64,000 bases of DNA from an uncultured SAR116 cluster alpha proteobacterium (lineage in GTDB: Bacteria > Pseudomonadota > Alphaproteobacteria > Puniceispirillales > Puniceispirillaceae), in contig CACNQE010000001.1 in assembly GCA_902622515.1 (NCBI GenBank), positions 1-64,000 of the forward strand, given 5' to 3'. The notes under the pieces are model-generated. The model was not told where the DNA came from. It saw only the letters and a list, made by a program, of their open reading frames with translations, and did not search any database. The translations under genes and the position numbers were made by a program. Each line of letters opens with the position of its first letter. The first letter of the stretch is position 1. Shown one piece after another: positions 25,345-33,511 of this stretch.

Positions 25345-26124
25345 TTAACTAGCTATTTTTTCATATGGGCCATGTAATCCTTCTATTACTTTAGGTATGG
25401 TTTCCTCAACATTCATTATTGGTAATCCATGTGTTGGAGCAATGCATTGTACATTAAGTTCCTTTATAAGCTTTATGAGCCTTTCTGAATATATGTTCAT
25501 GTCTACAAAATTTGTCCAAAACAAAGCAAGTTCTGCAAACACAGAAGTAACTTCAAACAGATTAAGTGATTCAGCTTCTTCTGCAAGTTTTCCACAATGC
25601 CCATCCCAATGATAATGGCTATAAGCAAATCCATCACCAGGAAATAGTATTCGTTGTGGGTGAATAAAACCCCACAAAGAAGTTCTTATGTCTCTTACAA
25701 CTGGCTCAGCAGCGAAAAATTCTATTCTACCCAAATCAATTTTTTCACCTACCTCCATTGATACAAAATTATCTGTGAACATAGGAAATGCCATATGATA
25801 GTCACTAACATCACCAAGAACTTTTACATCAGGATATAAATTAAGGAAACGGGCTATACCTCCTGCATGAGGTGTCTCTTGATGGGTGGTAAAAATATAT
25901 TTTAAAGGAACTTGCTTTTTATCTAGTATTTTTATCATTTGTTCATGAAGAATGTTAAAATCTTTTGGGTGTCCTGTTTCTACAAGAAGCGCCTTATCTT
26001 TTCCTACAACTAAATAAGATGAATTATATGAATGATATGTTTTTCCTTGATAATGCTGCACGAGGCAGTCACCTAACCAAAAAATGTTCTTCAAAATTTC
26101 TCGTGGTAATCTATTTTGATGCAT
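25345..26124 (-). CDS. Metallo-beta-lactamase-fold protein, flavodiiron-like metal site
   Basis: The MBL fold is evident from LVVGKDKALLVETGHP, the metal loop TTHQETPHAGG, LFPGDGFAYS and IAPTHGLPI. The usual THxHxDH loop is H-x-E-x-P-H. The HxE pattern recalls flavodiiron and ODP proteins (HxExDH), with Asp replaced by Pro. The later Asp (FPGDG) and His (PTHG) ligands are kept, so a metal site is plausible. No flavodoxin domain follows. Last gene of the seven-gene importer operon, 2 nt after its degenerate paralogue. Confidence 0.75.
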   Translation of the reverse strand: MHQNRLPREILKNIFWLGDCLVQHYQGKTYHSYNSSYLVVGKDKALLVETGHPKDFNILHEQMIKILDKKQVPLKYIFTTHQETPHAGGIARFLNLYPDVKVLGDVSDYHMAFPMFTDNFVSMEVGEKIDLGRIEFFAAEPVVRDIRTSLWGFIHPQRILFPGDGFAYSHYHWDGHCGKLAEEAESLNLFEVTSVFAELALFWTNFVDMNIYSERLIKLIKELNVQCIAPTHGLPIMNVEETIPKVIEGLHGPYEKIAS

Positions 26125-26126
26125 TA

Positions 26127-27002
26127 TTACCTCAAATGATTTCTAGAAACATAATATGCTTTAGCATTCGAAACATCAAACTCTGCAAGGATAGCGTCTA
26201 ACTTAACGAATTGTTTTTCTACCAAATCTTTACCACAAAACAATTTGCCATAACCAGGCGCTATAGTTTTGATATCATATTTTTCAAATATATGATTTAT
26301 ATTTTTCCGAAGCAAGTTCGTTTTAGCGCCTTCTAACCACCAATATCTAGTATTCAACATAAAAGATTTTATAAACTGGCTTTCACAAAAAAAGTCATCT
26401 TTTTCTAAAATCCAGGTGTCAACGGGATTTTTAGAGACACCATAAGTAAACATGTCAGACGTAAAAAGTGTTTTACTCATTTTATCATAAACCCATGCTG
26501 TATTTATGAGTCTTAAAGGTGCTGACATAATTTCTATAACTCTACCAGTTTTAAAGCCAATTTCGCATTCAATATGTTTTCCAATAACATGGGTTGGAAT
26601 TTTTCTAAGACTATGATCGCGTTCTCTATCTGTGAAATCAAACCAATCTGGTGCATCAGGTTGTGCGAGATAATAGCTTTGGGTATTAAATTTTTGTGAA
26701 ATCGATTTAACGTTGCCAACTGTCATAAATTCATTTACGCGAGTAGAGAGTATAGATAAAGGCGTATCAAAAGAAATAACCCTGGATAACTGATTTAAAA
26801 TAGAATCCTTATGATAAAGGTATCCTGTATCTATTAAAAACGCTCCAGTGTCTTCTTTTAAGACATAACAATTTAATGGTGCAAAACCCGTTAGATTTGG
26901 TGGAAAAGCAATTAATCTTCCATCCAATTTAACTATATTTTGAAGAAGAAATAATTTATCCTTTTCAAGCTCAAAAACTTCTCCATTTTTATTTTTATTC
27001 AT
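26127..27002 (-). CDS. Degenerate MBL-fold protein
   Basis: It shares the domain plan of the next gene (FLIDTGY, ILSTRVNEFMTVGN, LFTSDMFTYG, IAPGYGKLF). The metal loop has lost its first His (TR instead of TH) and the terminal THG motif has become GYG. Only the central Asp (SDMF) remains, so it probably cannot bind the usual two metals. Adjacent intact and degenerate paralogues often form heteromers, which is an inference here. Sixth gene of the operon. Confidence 0.65.
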   Translation of the reverse strand: MNKNKNGEVFELEKDKLFLLQNIVKLDGRLIAFPPNLTGFAPLNCYVLKEDTGAFLIDTGYLYHKDSILNQLSRVISFDTPLSILSTRVNEFMTVGNVKSISQKFNTQSYYLAQPDAPDWFDFTDRERDHSLRKIPTHVIGKHIECEIGFKTGRVIEIMSAPLRLINTAWVYDKMSKTLFTSDMFTYGVSKNPVDTWILEKDDFFCESQFIKSFMLNTRYWWLEGAKTNLLRKNINHIFEKYDIKTIAPGYGKLFCGKDLVEKQFVKLDAILAEFDVSNAKAYYVSRNHLR

Positions 27003-27042
27003 ATCATATTTACTTTAGAAGATATTTAATTGAGTAGCTTAT

Positions 27043-27843
27043 TTATAGTTCATTCAGGAACTTTATAACTTTGCTATTAAAAATTTCTGGTTGCTCAATA
27101 TTTGATAAATGCCCAGCACCAGTGATTATTTCTAGTTTAGCACCAGGTATTTCATTTGCTATTTCATTTGCTAAACCTGGTGGTGTAAGACTATCTAGTT
27201 CTCCGACCACAACAAGGGTTGGAACATTAATTTTGCTTAAAATATCAGTATGGTCACTTTTAACGGACGCTTCTATTGATTTTATATAGCTAAATTTATG
27301 CAATCTATTCATGGAATCTACTAATTGGTCATATACGTTTTTATTATTAACATCCCCTATAAGAGTTTTAGCCACAATCGGTGCAATATCGCTTGGCTCC
27401 TTGCCTGAAATAAGGGGTTCTTTTCTAAGCCTAATAAATTCATTCTGTTGTTCTTCACTAAAATGTTTGAAGCCTTTATGCGTATCACACAGAACTAAGG
27501 AAGCAACTTTAGAAGGAAAGTTTTTAAAAAAAGTGAATGCAATTCTTCCTCCCATTGACAATCCAACAATATGAGCTTTTTCATATGAAAAATATTCAAT
27601 TACTTTATTTAAGTCTGCCGCAAAATCATCAAAGTTTAATTCTCCTTCATAATCGTCACTATCCCCATAGCCTCTTGCATCCCACGCAACTGTTTTAAAA
27701 TGTTTTGAGAAACTCTCCATATTTGGAATCCAGTTTTTCTTATTTCCGCCAATTCCATGCAGTAAAATTACCAAATCTCCATCACCGCATTCATCGACAG
27801 AAATGAAAGGGGCAGGGCCAATCCTATGTGTAATTTTTATCAA
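27043..27843 (-). CDS. Alpha/beta-fold hydrolase of the importer operon
   Basis: A 266-residue hydrolase with LLHGIGGNKKNW at the oxyanion hole, nucleophile elbow GLSMGG (S96), acid in VVGELDSLTPP and His in GAGHLSNIEQP. It resembles enol-lactonase and meta-cleavage-type hydrolases and is a paralogue of 20418-21305 with the nucleophile at the same position. It starts 1 nt after the distal permease gene, so it likely acts on the imported compound. Confidence 0.87.
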   Translation of the reverse strand: MIKITHRIGPAPFISVDECGDGDLVILLHGIGGNKKNWIPNMESFSKHFKTVAWDARGYGDSDDYEGELNFDDFAADLNKVIEYFSYEKAHIVGLSMGGRIAFTFFKNFPSKVASLVLCDTHKGFKHFSEEQQNEFIRLRKEPLISGKEPSDIAPIVAKTLIGDVNNKNVYDQLVDSMNRLHKFSYIKSIEASVKSDHTDILSKINVPTLVVVGELDSLTPPGLANEIANEIPGAKLEIITGAGHLSNIEQPEIFNSKVIKFLNEL

Positions 27844-27844
27844 A

Positions 27845-28609
27845 CTAGCTCTCCTTTATATTTATGGAATATTTATTGGCAATTGGTTTCAAAAGTAAAA
27901 AGTCTATAGCCGAAAAAAGTAAAACAATTAAAAGGCAGATTGCCAAGACTTTTTCAGAATCTGCATTAGTTTGTGCCTGTTGGAGAAGCCAACCGAGACC
28001 AGAACTAGCTCCAAATAATTCTGCTATAATAGCTATTTTCCATGCAATTCCATAGGAAATTCTAATTCCTGCGATTATAAAGGGAAGAGCAAGAGGTAAA
28101 TCGATTTTTAAAAATGTCAAAATACGATTTCTAGAAAAACTAATACCCATCTCTTTAATTTCTTTATCAACTTGCCGAAACCCTTGAATACAATTAATCA
28201 GACAAAAGGGTATTATTATCATTATTTCGACAAAAATAACCGTAATATCTGAAATAGAAAACCATATAACTCCTAAAATTGCCCAGCCTATAGAAGGAAA
28301 ACTATTTAAAACAATCAATATGTTGCTTTCTATAATTACAGTAAAAACATAGTTTGTCCTTGATAAAATTGCTAAGGAAATTGAAACCATAGCAGCAAAA
28401 ATTAAAGCGCCCGTTACCCTAAACATACTGATAGCTATGTGTTGGAAACTCTCTAGAGTTACAGCCAACTGAAATAAGGCCGTCAACACCTCTAAAGGCT
28501 CAGGCAAAATAAAGTCTGGTATATCCTTGGCGATAAACCACCAAAAAATACAAAAAGTTATGATAATTGTTTCCGATATGGGATTTAAAATTTTCGATGA
28601 ATTAATCAC
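27845..28609 (-). CDS. ABC transporter permease (SsuC/TauC type), second
   Basis: About six membrane helices and a type-I importer EAA-like loop (GISFSRNRILTFLKIDLPLALPFIIAGIR region, about residues 151-180). The ending AELFGASSGLGWLL is typical of the nitrate/sulfonate/taurine family. It overlaps the preceding permease gene by 8 bp. Two distinct permeases suggest a heterodimeric channel. Confidence 0.88.
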   Translation of the reverse strand: MINSSKILNPISETIIITFCIFWWFIAKDIPDFILPEPLEVLTALFQLAVTLESFQHIAISMFRVTGALIFAAMVSISLAILSRTNYVFTVIIESNILIVLNSFPSIGWAILGVIWFSISDITVIFVEIMIIIPFCLINCIQGFRQVDKEIKEMGISFSRNRILTFLKIDLPLALPFIIAGIRISYGIAWKIAIIAELFGASSGLGWLLQQAQTNADSEKVLAICLLIVLLFSAIDFLLLKPIANKYSINIKES

Positions 28610-29369
28610 GAATATATCTTTTATCTAGGTGTCTTTGTATTGGCGAAAAAAACAAAATTTCTGCTATTATGACAAAGGTAATAATGAATGCTATAACTGC
28701 AAAAATCATCTCGGTTTCAAATTCTTGTCTAGATTTGTTGAGGATGTACCCCATGCCTCCGGCACCGCCAAATAATTCTGCTGTCAAAACAACTTTCCAA
28801 CTTACTCCAAAGCTTGTTCTTAGGGTTGCGAAGGCATAGGGAAATAGCATTGGAGCTTTTAAGCTGAATAATAATTTTTTTGTAGCCCTTGTAAGACTTT
28901 TTCCAAGTTCTAAAATCTCTGTATCCATCTCCAATATTCCAGTCCTAAGATTAATAATTGCAAATGGAATCAAAACCATTGTAACCGCAAAAATTACAGT
29001 AAATGAATTTATTCCAAACCATAATATTGCGATAAATAACCAGCCAACACCGGAAAATGAATTTAGAAAAGGTGTAAGTCGATGGTCAATAAAAAACTCA
29101 AAATGTGCATTATACAATGGTAGAACAGAAAAGAAAGTACCAACACAAAAAGCAATAAAAATCGAAGCTATTATATGAAAAAGAGATAATCCGATTTGTT
29201 GTATCAAGTCTAAATCTAAAACTATGTTCAACATAGCTGTTGCAACCATCATTGGTGAAGGCAATTGATATGAAGGCATGAAGCCTGAATATATATGCCA
29301 GACTATTATCAGAAAAGCCCAGAAAACTATCGAAACAAAAAGTTTTAGATTGTTAAAAATGATGTTCAT
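28602..29369 (-). CDS. ABC transporter permease (SsuC/TauC type), first
   Basis: A six-helix importer permease of 255 residues with the family loop ELGKSLTRATKKLLFSLKAP and the signature AELFGGAGGMGYIL. It pairs with the overlapping downstream permease. It lies 29 nt after the binding-protein gene in the same operon. Confidence 0.88.
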   Translation of the reverse strand: MNIIFNNLKLFVSIVFWAFLIIVWHIYSGFMPSYQLPSPMMVATAMLNIVLDLDLIQQIGLSLFHIIASIFIAFCVGTFFSVLPLYNAHFEFFIDHRLTPFLNSFSGVGWLFIAILWFGINSFTVIFAVTMVLIPFAIINLRTGILEMDTEILELGKSLTRATKKLLFSLKAPMLFPYAFATLRTSFGVSWKVVLTAELFGGAGGMGYILNKSRQEFETEMIFAVIAFIITFVIIAEILFFSPIQRHLDKRYIRD

Positions 29370-29398
29370 TTCAATTTAATTTTCTGGGTTTTTTGTAT

Positions 29399-30376
29399 TT
29401 AGTCCACAACAATAGTTTCAGTCCAAATAGTATCTCGGACATTTGGAGCAGATTTGAGCATTCCAAGCTTTACTGACTCATCCCATAACATTTGTATTGC
29501 TTTCATATCATCGTTGCTCATCAAAACTGGAAAGTCACTATATTCAGCAAACCAACGTTGAAGAAATTTTTCATCAGTATCATTTTCATTTGCTACAGCT
29601 TTAAAAACTTCGTCAGGGTTTGATTTTGCGTATTCTACGGATTGATGAAGTAGACGGAGAAATTCTTTGTGTATTTCTGGATTTTTATCTAATTTTTCAC
29701 CATAACCTGCAAGAACAGCTGAGACACCTCTTACACCAAAACTTTTATAATTATCTGGCGCGGTCGAGACAATTGAACGAAATGATTTAGTGTTTTGCGC
29801 CTGATAAGCTTGCGAATGAATTAGTGTGGCGGCATCAATGGTACCAGACTCTAAAGCTGCTGGCATAGCTGGAGGAGGCATTTCAACAAACTCGATATCT
29901 CCACTTTCTAAATCCACATTAAACCCATGTGCATTCGCAAGGGCTATTCTGATGAGAGTAATTCCAGAAGAACCAAGAGAATAAACTGCTAATTTTTTAC
30001 CTTTTAAATCAGCTGCAGATTGCAGCACACTGTCACTTTTAACCCAAATATCTGAACCTTCACCGCCTGTATGATACCGAAGCGCAGTTCCCACAATTCT
30101 TAGGTCTAATCCTTTTGAGCGAGCCCTTGGAATAGCCATTCCAGCTGTCTGAATCACGTCATAAGTTTTTGATACAGTTGCTTGAATGAGTGCTGGAATT
30201 TGAAGCGCGTCCGCTTTCACTTCAATAATATCTGAAGTGACCTTACCATTTTTTAACGCCCACATAACAGCTTCATGACTTGGGTCAGCTAGATACCCAA
30301 ACTTTATCAATTCCTTCGCCATTAAAGATGGACTAAGAATAATAAAAAACGAGAATGCTATAAATATTCTTTTCAT
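29399..30376 (-). CDS. NMT1/SsuA-like periplasmic binding protein
   Basis: A signal peptide (MKRIFIAFSFFIILSPSLMAKE) precedes a type II periplasmic binding fold with KFGYLADPSHEAVMWALKNG, LKGKKLAVYSLGSSG and a C-terminal helical region. The family feeds sulfonate, nitrate, taurine, pyrimidine-precursor or related ABC importers, and the ligand is not fixed by sequence. A PPPAMPAAL segment and absence of Cys near the cleavage site indicate a soluble periplasmic form. It directly follows the ATPase gene with no gap. Confidence 0.87.
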   Translation of the reverse strand: MKRIFIAFSFFIILSPSLMAKELIKFGYLADPSHEAVMWALKNGKVTSDIIEVKADALQIPALIQATVSKTYDVIQTAGMAIPRARSKGLDLRIVGTALRYHTGGEGSDIWVKSDSVLQSAADLKGKKLAVYSLGSSGITLIRIALANAHGFNVDLESGDIEFVEMPPPAMPAALESGTIDAATLIHSQAYQAQNTKSFRSIVSTAPDNYKSFGVRGVSAVLAGYGEKLDKNPEIHKEFLRLLHQSVEYAKSNPDEVFKAVANENDTDEKFLQRWFAEYSDFPVLMSNDDMKAIQMLWDESVKLGMLKSAPNVRDTIWTETIVVD

Positions 30377-31132
30377 TTAATTCACCTTTGTTTTTGCTAA
30401 ATTTTCAAATACTAATTTTAATTCTTTTTTTATATTACGCAATTCGTCAGATATATCTACATCTCTTGGCCTTTTTTCATAAGGATTTATTATTTTTTCA
30501 ACTTTTGAAGGGCGCGTACCCAATACTATAATCCTATCTCCTAGTTCTAGGGCCTCATCAATGTCATGTGTAACAAATATGATGGTCATTCCAATGTCCT
30601 GCCAAAGTTGTACAAGTTGAGAACGCAGTATTCTCCTTGTATTTGGGTCTAAAGCTGAAAATGGCTCATCCATAAGAATTATCTCTGGCTCAAGAGAAAG
30701 TGCTCGTGCAAGTGATACGCGTTGTCTCTCGCCACCAGATAACATTAGAGGCATCTTATTAATATCGCTTCCAAGTCCAACTTTTGTTAATTGTTTAAGC
30801 GCAATTTCATTTCGAATTTCTTTGCTCATATCAGGATGCCTCATTTCCAACCCAAATGCCGCATTATCAAGTGTGTTTTTCCAAGGCAACAGTCTTGGAT
30901 TTTGGAAAACATAAGCCATTTGTTCCCAACACTCAGTGGGGGACTTTCCTGCAATGGTTATTTTCCCTGAATAATCTTTTAATAAATCCCCAATAAGCCT
31001 AAGAGTAGTGGATTTTCCGCACCCTGAAGGCCCCAAAATACAGAAAAATTCTCCTCGGTTTATTGAGAAACTCAAATCTTCTATAATACGAGTGTCGCCA
31101 AATTTTAGTCCAACATTATTAAATTCAATCAT
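30377..31132 (-). CDS. ABC transporter ATPase (SsuB/TauB type)
   Basis: Walker A GPSGCGKST, Q-loop YVFQNPRLLPW, signature LSGGERQRVSLARAL, Walker B IILMDEPFSALD and switch His in VTHDIDEAL. Its closest kinship is to taurine/sulfonate/nitrate importer ATPases. First gene of the operon ATPase, binding protein, permease, permease, hydrolase, MBL, MBL (31132 to 25345), with gaps of 0-40 nt or overlaps throughout. Confidence 0.92.
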   Translation of the reverse strand: MIEFNNVGLKFGDTRIIEDLSFSINRGEFFCILGPSGCGKSTTLRLIGDLLKDYSGKITIAGKSPTECWEQMAYVFQNPRLLPWKNTLDNAAFGLEMRHPDMSKEIRNEIALKQLTKVGLGSDINKMPLMLSGGERQRVSLARALSLEPEIILMDEPFSALDPNTRRILRSQLVQLWQDIGMTIIFVTHDIDEALELGDRIIVLGTRPSKVEKIINPYEKRPRDVDISDELRNIKKELKLVFENLAKTKVN

Positions 31133-31291
31133 TTTAGTGATAATATTTTCCTATATTGTAAAATTAATTTAAACTTAACTAAAGTTGAAACCCGATTACA
31201 ATGACTGTAAATATAAAACTTTAAAACTTTTTAATATTTGGCTTTAAAATAACAATGTTAAGCAAAAATAACGATATCATCTCTAAATAAT

Positions 31292-31311
31292 TTGTTTGAA
31301 ACGTCAAACAA
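31292..31311. promoter_or_regulatory. Palindrome upstream of the importer operon (putative operator)
   Basis: TTGTTTGA and TCAAACAA form a perfect 8-bp inverted repeat around AACG. It lies 160 bp upstream of the ATPase start and 49 bp after the OYE gene stop. GntR/FCD operators are short palindromes of this general kind, so the regulator at 19666-20301 is a candidate. A weak terminator for the OYE gene is the alternative, but no U-tract follows. Confidence 0.35.
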
Positions 31312-31360
31312 TTTTCATTTATATGTTCTTATCTTAAAATTAGACCGAATATTTCATGGC

Positions 31361-32467
31361 TTAAATATTATTTTTTTTCCAATTCCGGGTATTTTCTATA
31401 GTCGCCAATGGTCGGATCATTTCCGGTACAAATTCATTTATAGACCTGCCTAACTGAATATCTTTTGGAAGGTTGGGATTAGCTATTGCACCTTTTCCAA
31501 CCGCTGCCAAATCTGCTTCATTATTTTTAAGCAAGTTCTCAGCTCTTTCTGGAACATGAAGTCCGCCACAGGCTATGACTGTTCCCTCAAAATACTTTTT
31601 AGCATAAAATGATAGATTGTTCTCTGTTTGCCAAACTGGTTCCAGTCCTTTGTGAGTACTTATATGCAAATAATTAGGTCCTATCGATTTCATTTTCTTG
31701 AATATAAAAGCAGCATCTTGTTCTCCTCCTGGCCATTCATATTCAAAATTATTCACTTTTGTTTGTGATATTCTCATTCCAACTGGAATTTTACCTTTAA
31801 CAGTGTCTAATATAGATTCTAAAACCTCACAATGAAAACGAATGCGATTTTCAATGTTTCCTCCATATTCATCATCACGTTGATTAGAAAATAATGTAAG
31901 AAATTGATCTAATAAATATCCATTTGCCCCGTGAATTTCGACTCCATCAAAACCAGCCTCCATTGCATTTTTTGCCGCCAAAGAAAAATTCTTTATTGTG
32001 TCTAATATTTGATGTTTTGTTATTTCCATAGGAATAGGAAATTTTCCTTCTCCATAATAATGAGGAAGCATCTTGCCAAGTAATTCTGTTTTAGAGGGGG
32101 CGATGGCATATTTGTTATAAATATTTTCCTGTATAAGTCCGCCCGCATGAATTAATTGCAAAAAAATAGGTGTGTTTGTTTTATGCACAGCCTCAACAAT
32201 TTTTCTCCAACTATCTATATGTTGTTTATTTGCTATGCCAGGTTGATTTCGGTAACCTTGGGAATATTGCTCGTCAATGTAGGTTCCCTCAGTGATAATT
32301 AAACCCCAACCACCTTTTGCATAATCCTCATAATGTTCTCTCATTATTTCAGTTGGAATACCATTTGGAGTTGCGCTAACTCGCGTCATAGGTGCGACTA
32401 CCAGTCTATTTTTTAATTTAAGAGTGCTAATTTTAATATCAGTAAATAATTGTGAAAAATTAGACAT
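31361..32467 (-). CDS. Old yellow enzyme-family NADH:flavin oxidoreductase
   Basis: A 368-residue FMN TIM barrel: KNRLVVAPMTR, IFLQLIHAGG, FDGVEIHGANGYLLDQFLT, and RDDEYGGNIENRIRF with the YGGs motif. The HGANGYL stretch includes the His/Asn pair that activates carbonyl substrates. It reduces activated C=C bonds with NAD(P)H. No 4Fe-4S extension is present. AGGAAAG precedes the ATG. It lies upstream of the importer operon on the same strand, 228 bp away, and may share the pathway. Confidence 0.88.
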   Translation of the reverse strand: MSNFSQLFTDIKISTLKLKNRLVVAPMTRVSATPNGIPTEIMREHYEDYAKGGWGLIITEGTYIDEQYSQGYRNQPGIANKQHIDSWRKIVEAVHKTNTPIFLQLIHAGGLIQENIYNKYAIAPSKTELLGKMLPHYYGEGKFPIPMEITKHQILDTIKNFSLAAKNAMEAGFDGVEIHGANGYLLDQFLTLFSNQRDDEYGGNIENRIRFHCEVLESILDTVKGKIPVGMRISQTKVNNFEYEWPGGEQDAAFIFKKMKSIGPNYLHISTHKGLEPVWQTENNLSFYAKKYFEGTVIACGGLHVPERAENLLKNNEADLAAVGKGAIANPNLPKDIQLGRSINEFVPEMIRPLATIENTRNWKKNNI

Positions 32468-32617
32468 TGTAAAATTCTTTCCTAGATATTACTTCATAAA
32501 TTTAAGTTTACAGAATTTATCATTTAAATCCAGAATATCATTATTATGATTTCTTTATTTGATACATTTCATATATTTCTATTTGAACATATTTTTAATT
32601 TTTTCATGGAAGACCTA

Positions 32618-33511
32618 ATGGCTAATCACCACATTTTTGCAGGAATAATATTTGCCAGTTTATCTGCAGGTTTAGGTGGCAGCGGACTTGTATTTACACG
32701 CCTTGCATTGCCACAAACAGACCCCTTCACATTAGGTTTTTTACGTTGGTTCATATTAGCTGTTATTTTATTTTTAATTTATTGGAACCAATTAAATTTT
32801 AGTAAAATAAATAAATCTGATCGACATATAATTTCTATCCTAGGTTTAATTTATTTTGCAGCGTTTCCAATTTTGTTAACTTTTGGTCTAACATTTACTA
32901 CTGCTGGACGCGCTGGGCTTGTATTTGCGACAATGCCTGTCTGGACTTTAATTATCTCTTCTTTTTTTAAAATTGAACCAATAACAAAAGTAAAGTTATT
33001 TGCCATTTTTGTTGCAATGTTAGGCGTTTTTATTGCTTTAGGAAATCATTTTAATGAGGTAAGTTTCACGTTTATAATAGGCGATGTTATTGTAATGGCT
33101 GGGGTAATTTGCTCATCTATTTTTGCATCTTTTTCTTCTAACTATATAGAAAAATATGGAAATTTAAACGTTTTACTTTTTGCGCTTATTTCTGGCGTTA
33201 CAGCTATGCTTATTGCTGCATTTAGTTTAGGTAGTCCCTTAAGTGGGTCCCTAGATTTTAATCTCTCCGGTTGGTCATATGTGTTTGTTTTGGGAATTCC
33301 TTGCGGAGCAATAATGATTTATTGTTGGGGAAAAGCCCTGCAACTAGCTACACCAACCCAAGCCTCATTATGCATGGGGTTTCACCCACTGACTGCAATG
33401 TTATTAGGCTCTCTGATGCTTAATGAACGTATTACCTTAAATTTGTTAATAGGATTTGTTCTCGTTTTTTTAGCCGTTTTATTTATACAAATAAAAACGG
33501 AATTTATTTAA
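32618..33511 (+). CDS. EamA/DMT-family transporter
   Basis: Ten hydrophobic helices in two EamA repeats, with LGGSGLVFTRLAL near the start and LCMGFHPLTAMLLGSLMLNERI near the end. DMT exporters move metabolites, amino acids or purines. Alternative starts lie upstream (32546, 32606); ATG 32618 follows GGAAG. Its stop overlaps the stop of the convergent hydrolase gene by 4 bp. Confidence 0.85.
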   Translation: MANHHIFAGIIFASLSAGLGGSGLVFTRLALPQTDPFTLGFLRWFILAVILFLIYWNQLNFSKINKSDRHIISILGLIYFAAFPILLTFGLTFTTAGRAGLVFATMPVWTLIISSFFKIEPITKVKLFAIFVAMLGVFIALGNHFNEVSFTFIIGDVIVMAGVICSSIFASFSSNYIEKYGNLNVLLFALISGVTAMLIAAFSLGSPLSGSLDFNLSGWSYVFVLGIPCGAIMIYCWGKALQLATPTQASLCMGFHPLTAMLLGSLMLNERITLNLLIGFVLVFLAVLFIQIKTEFI

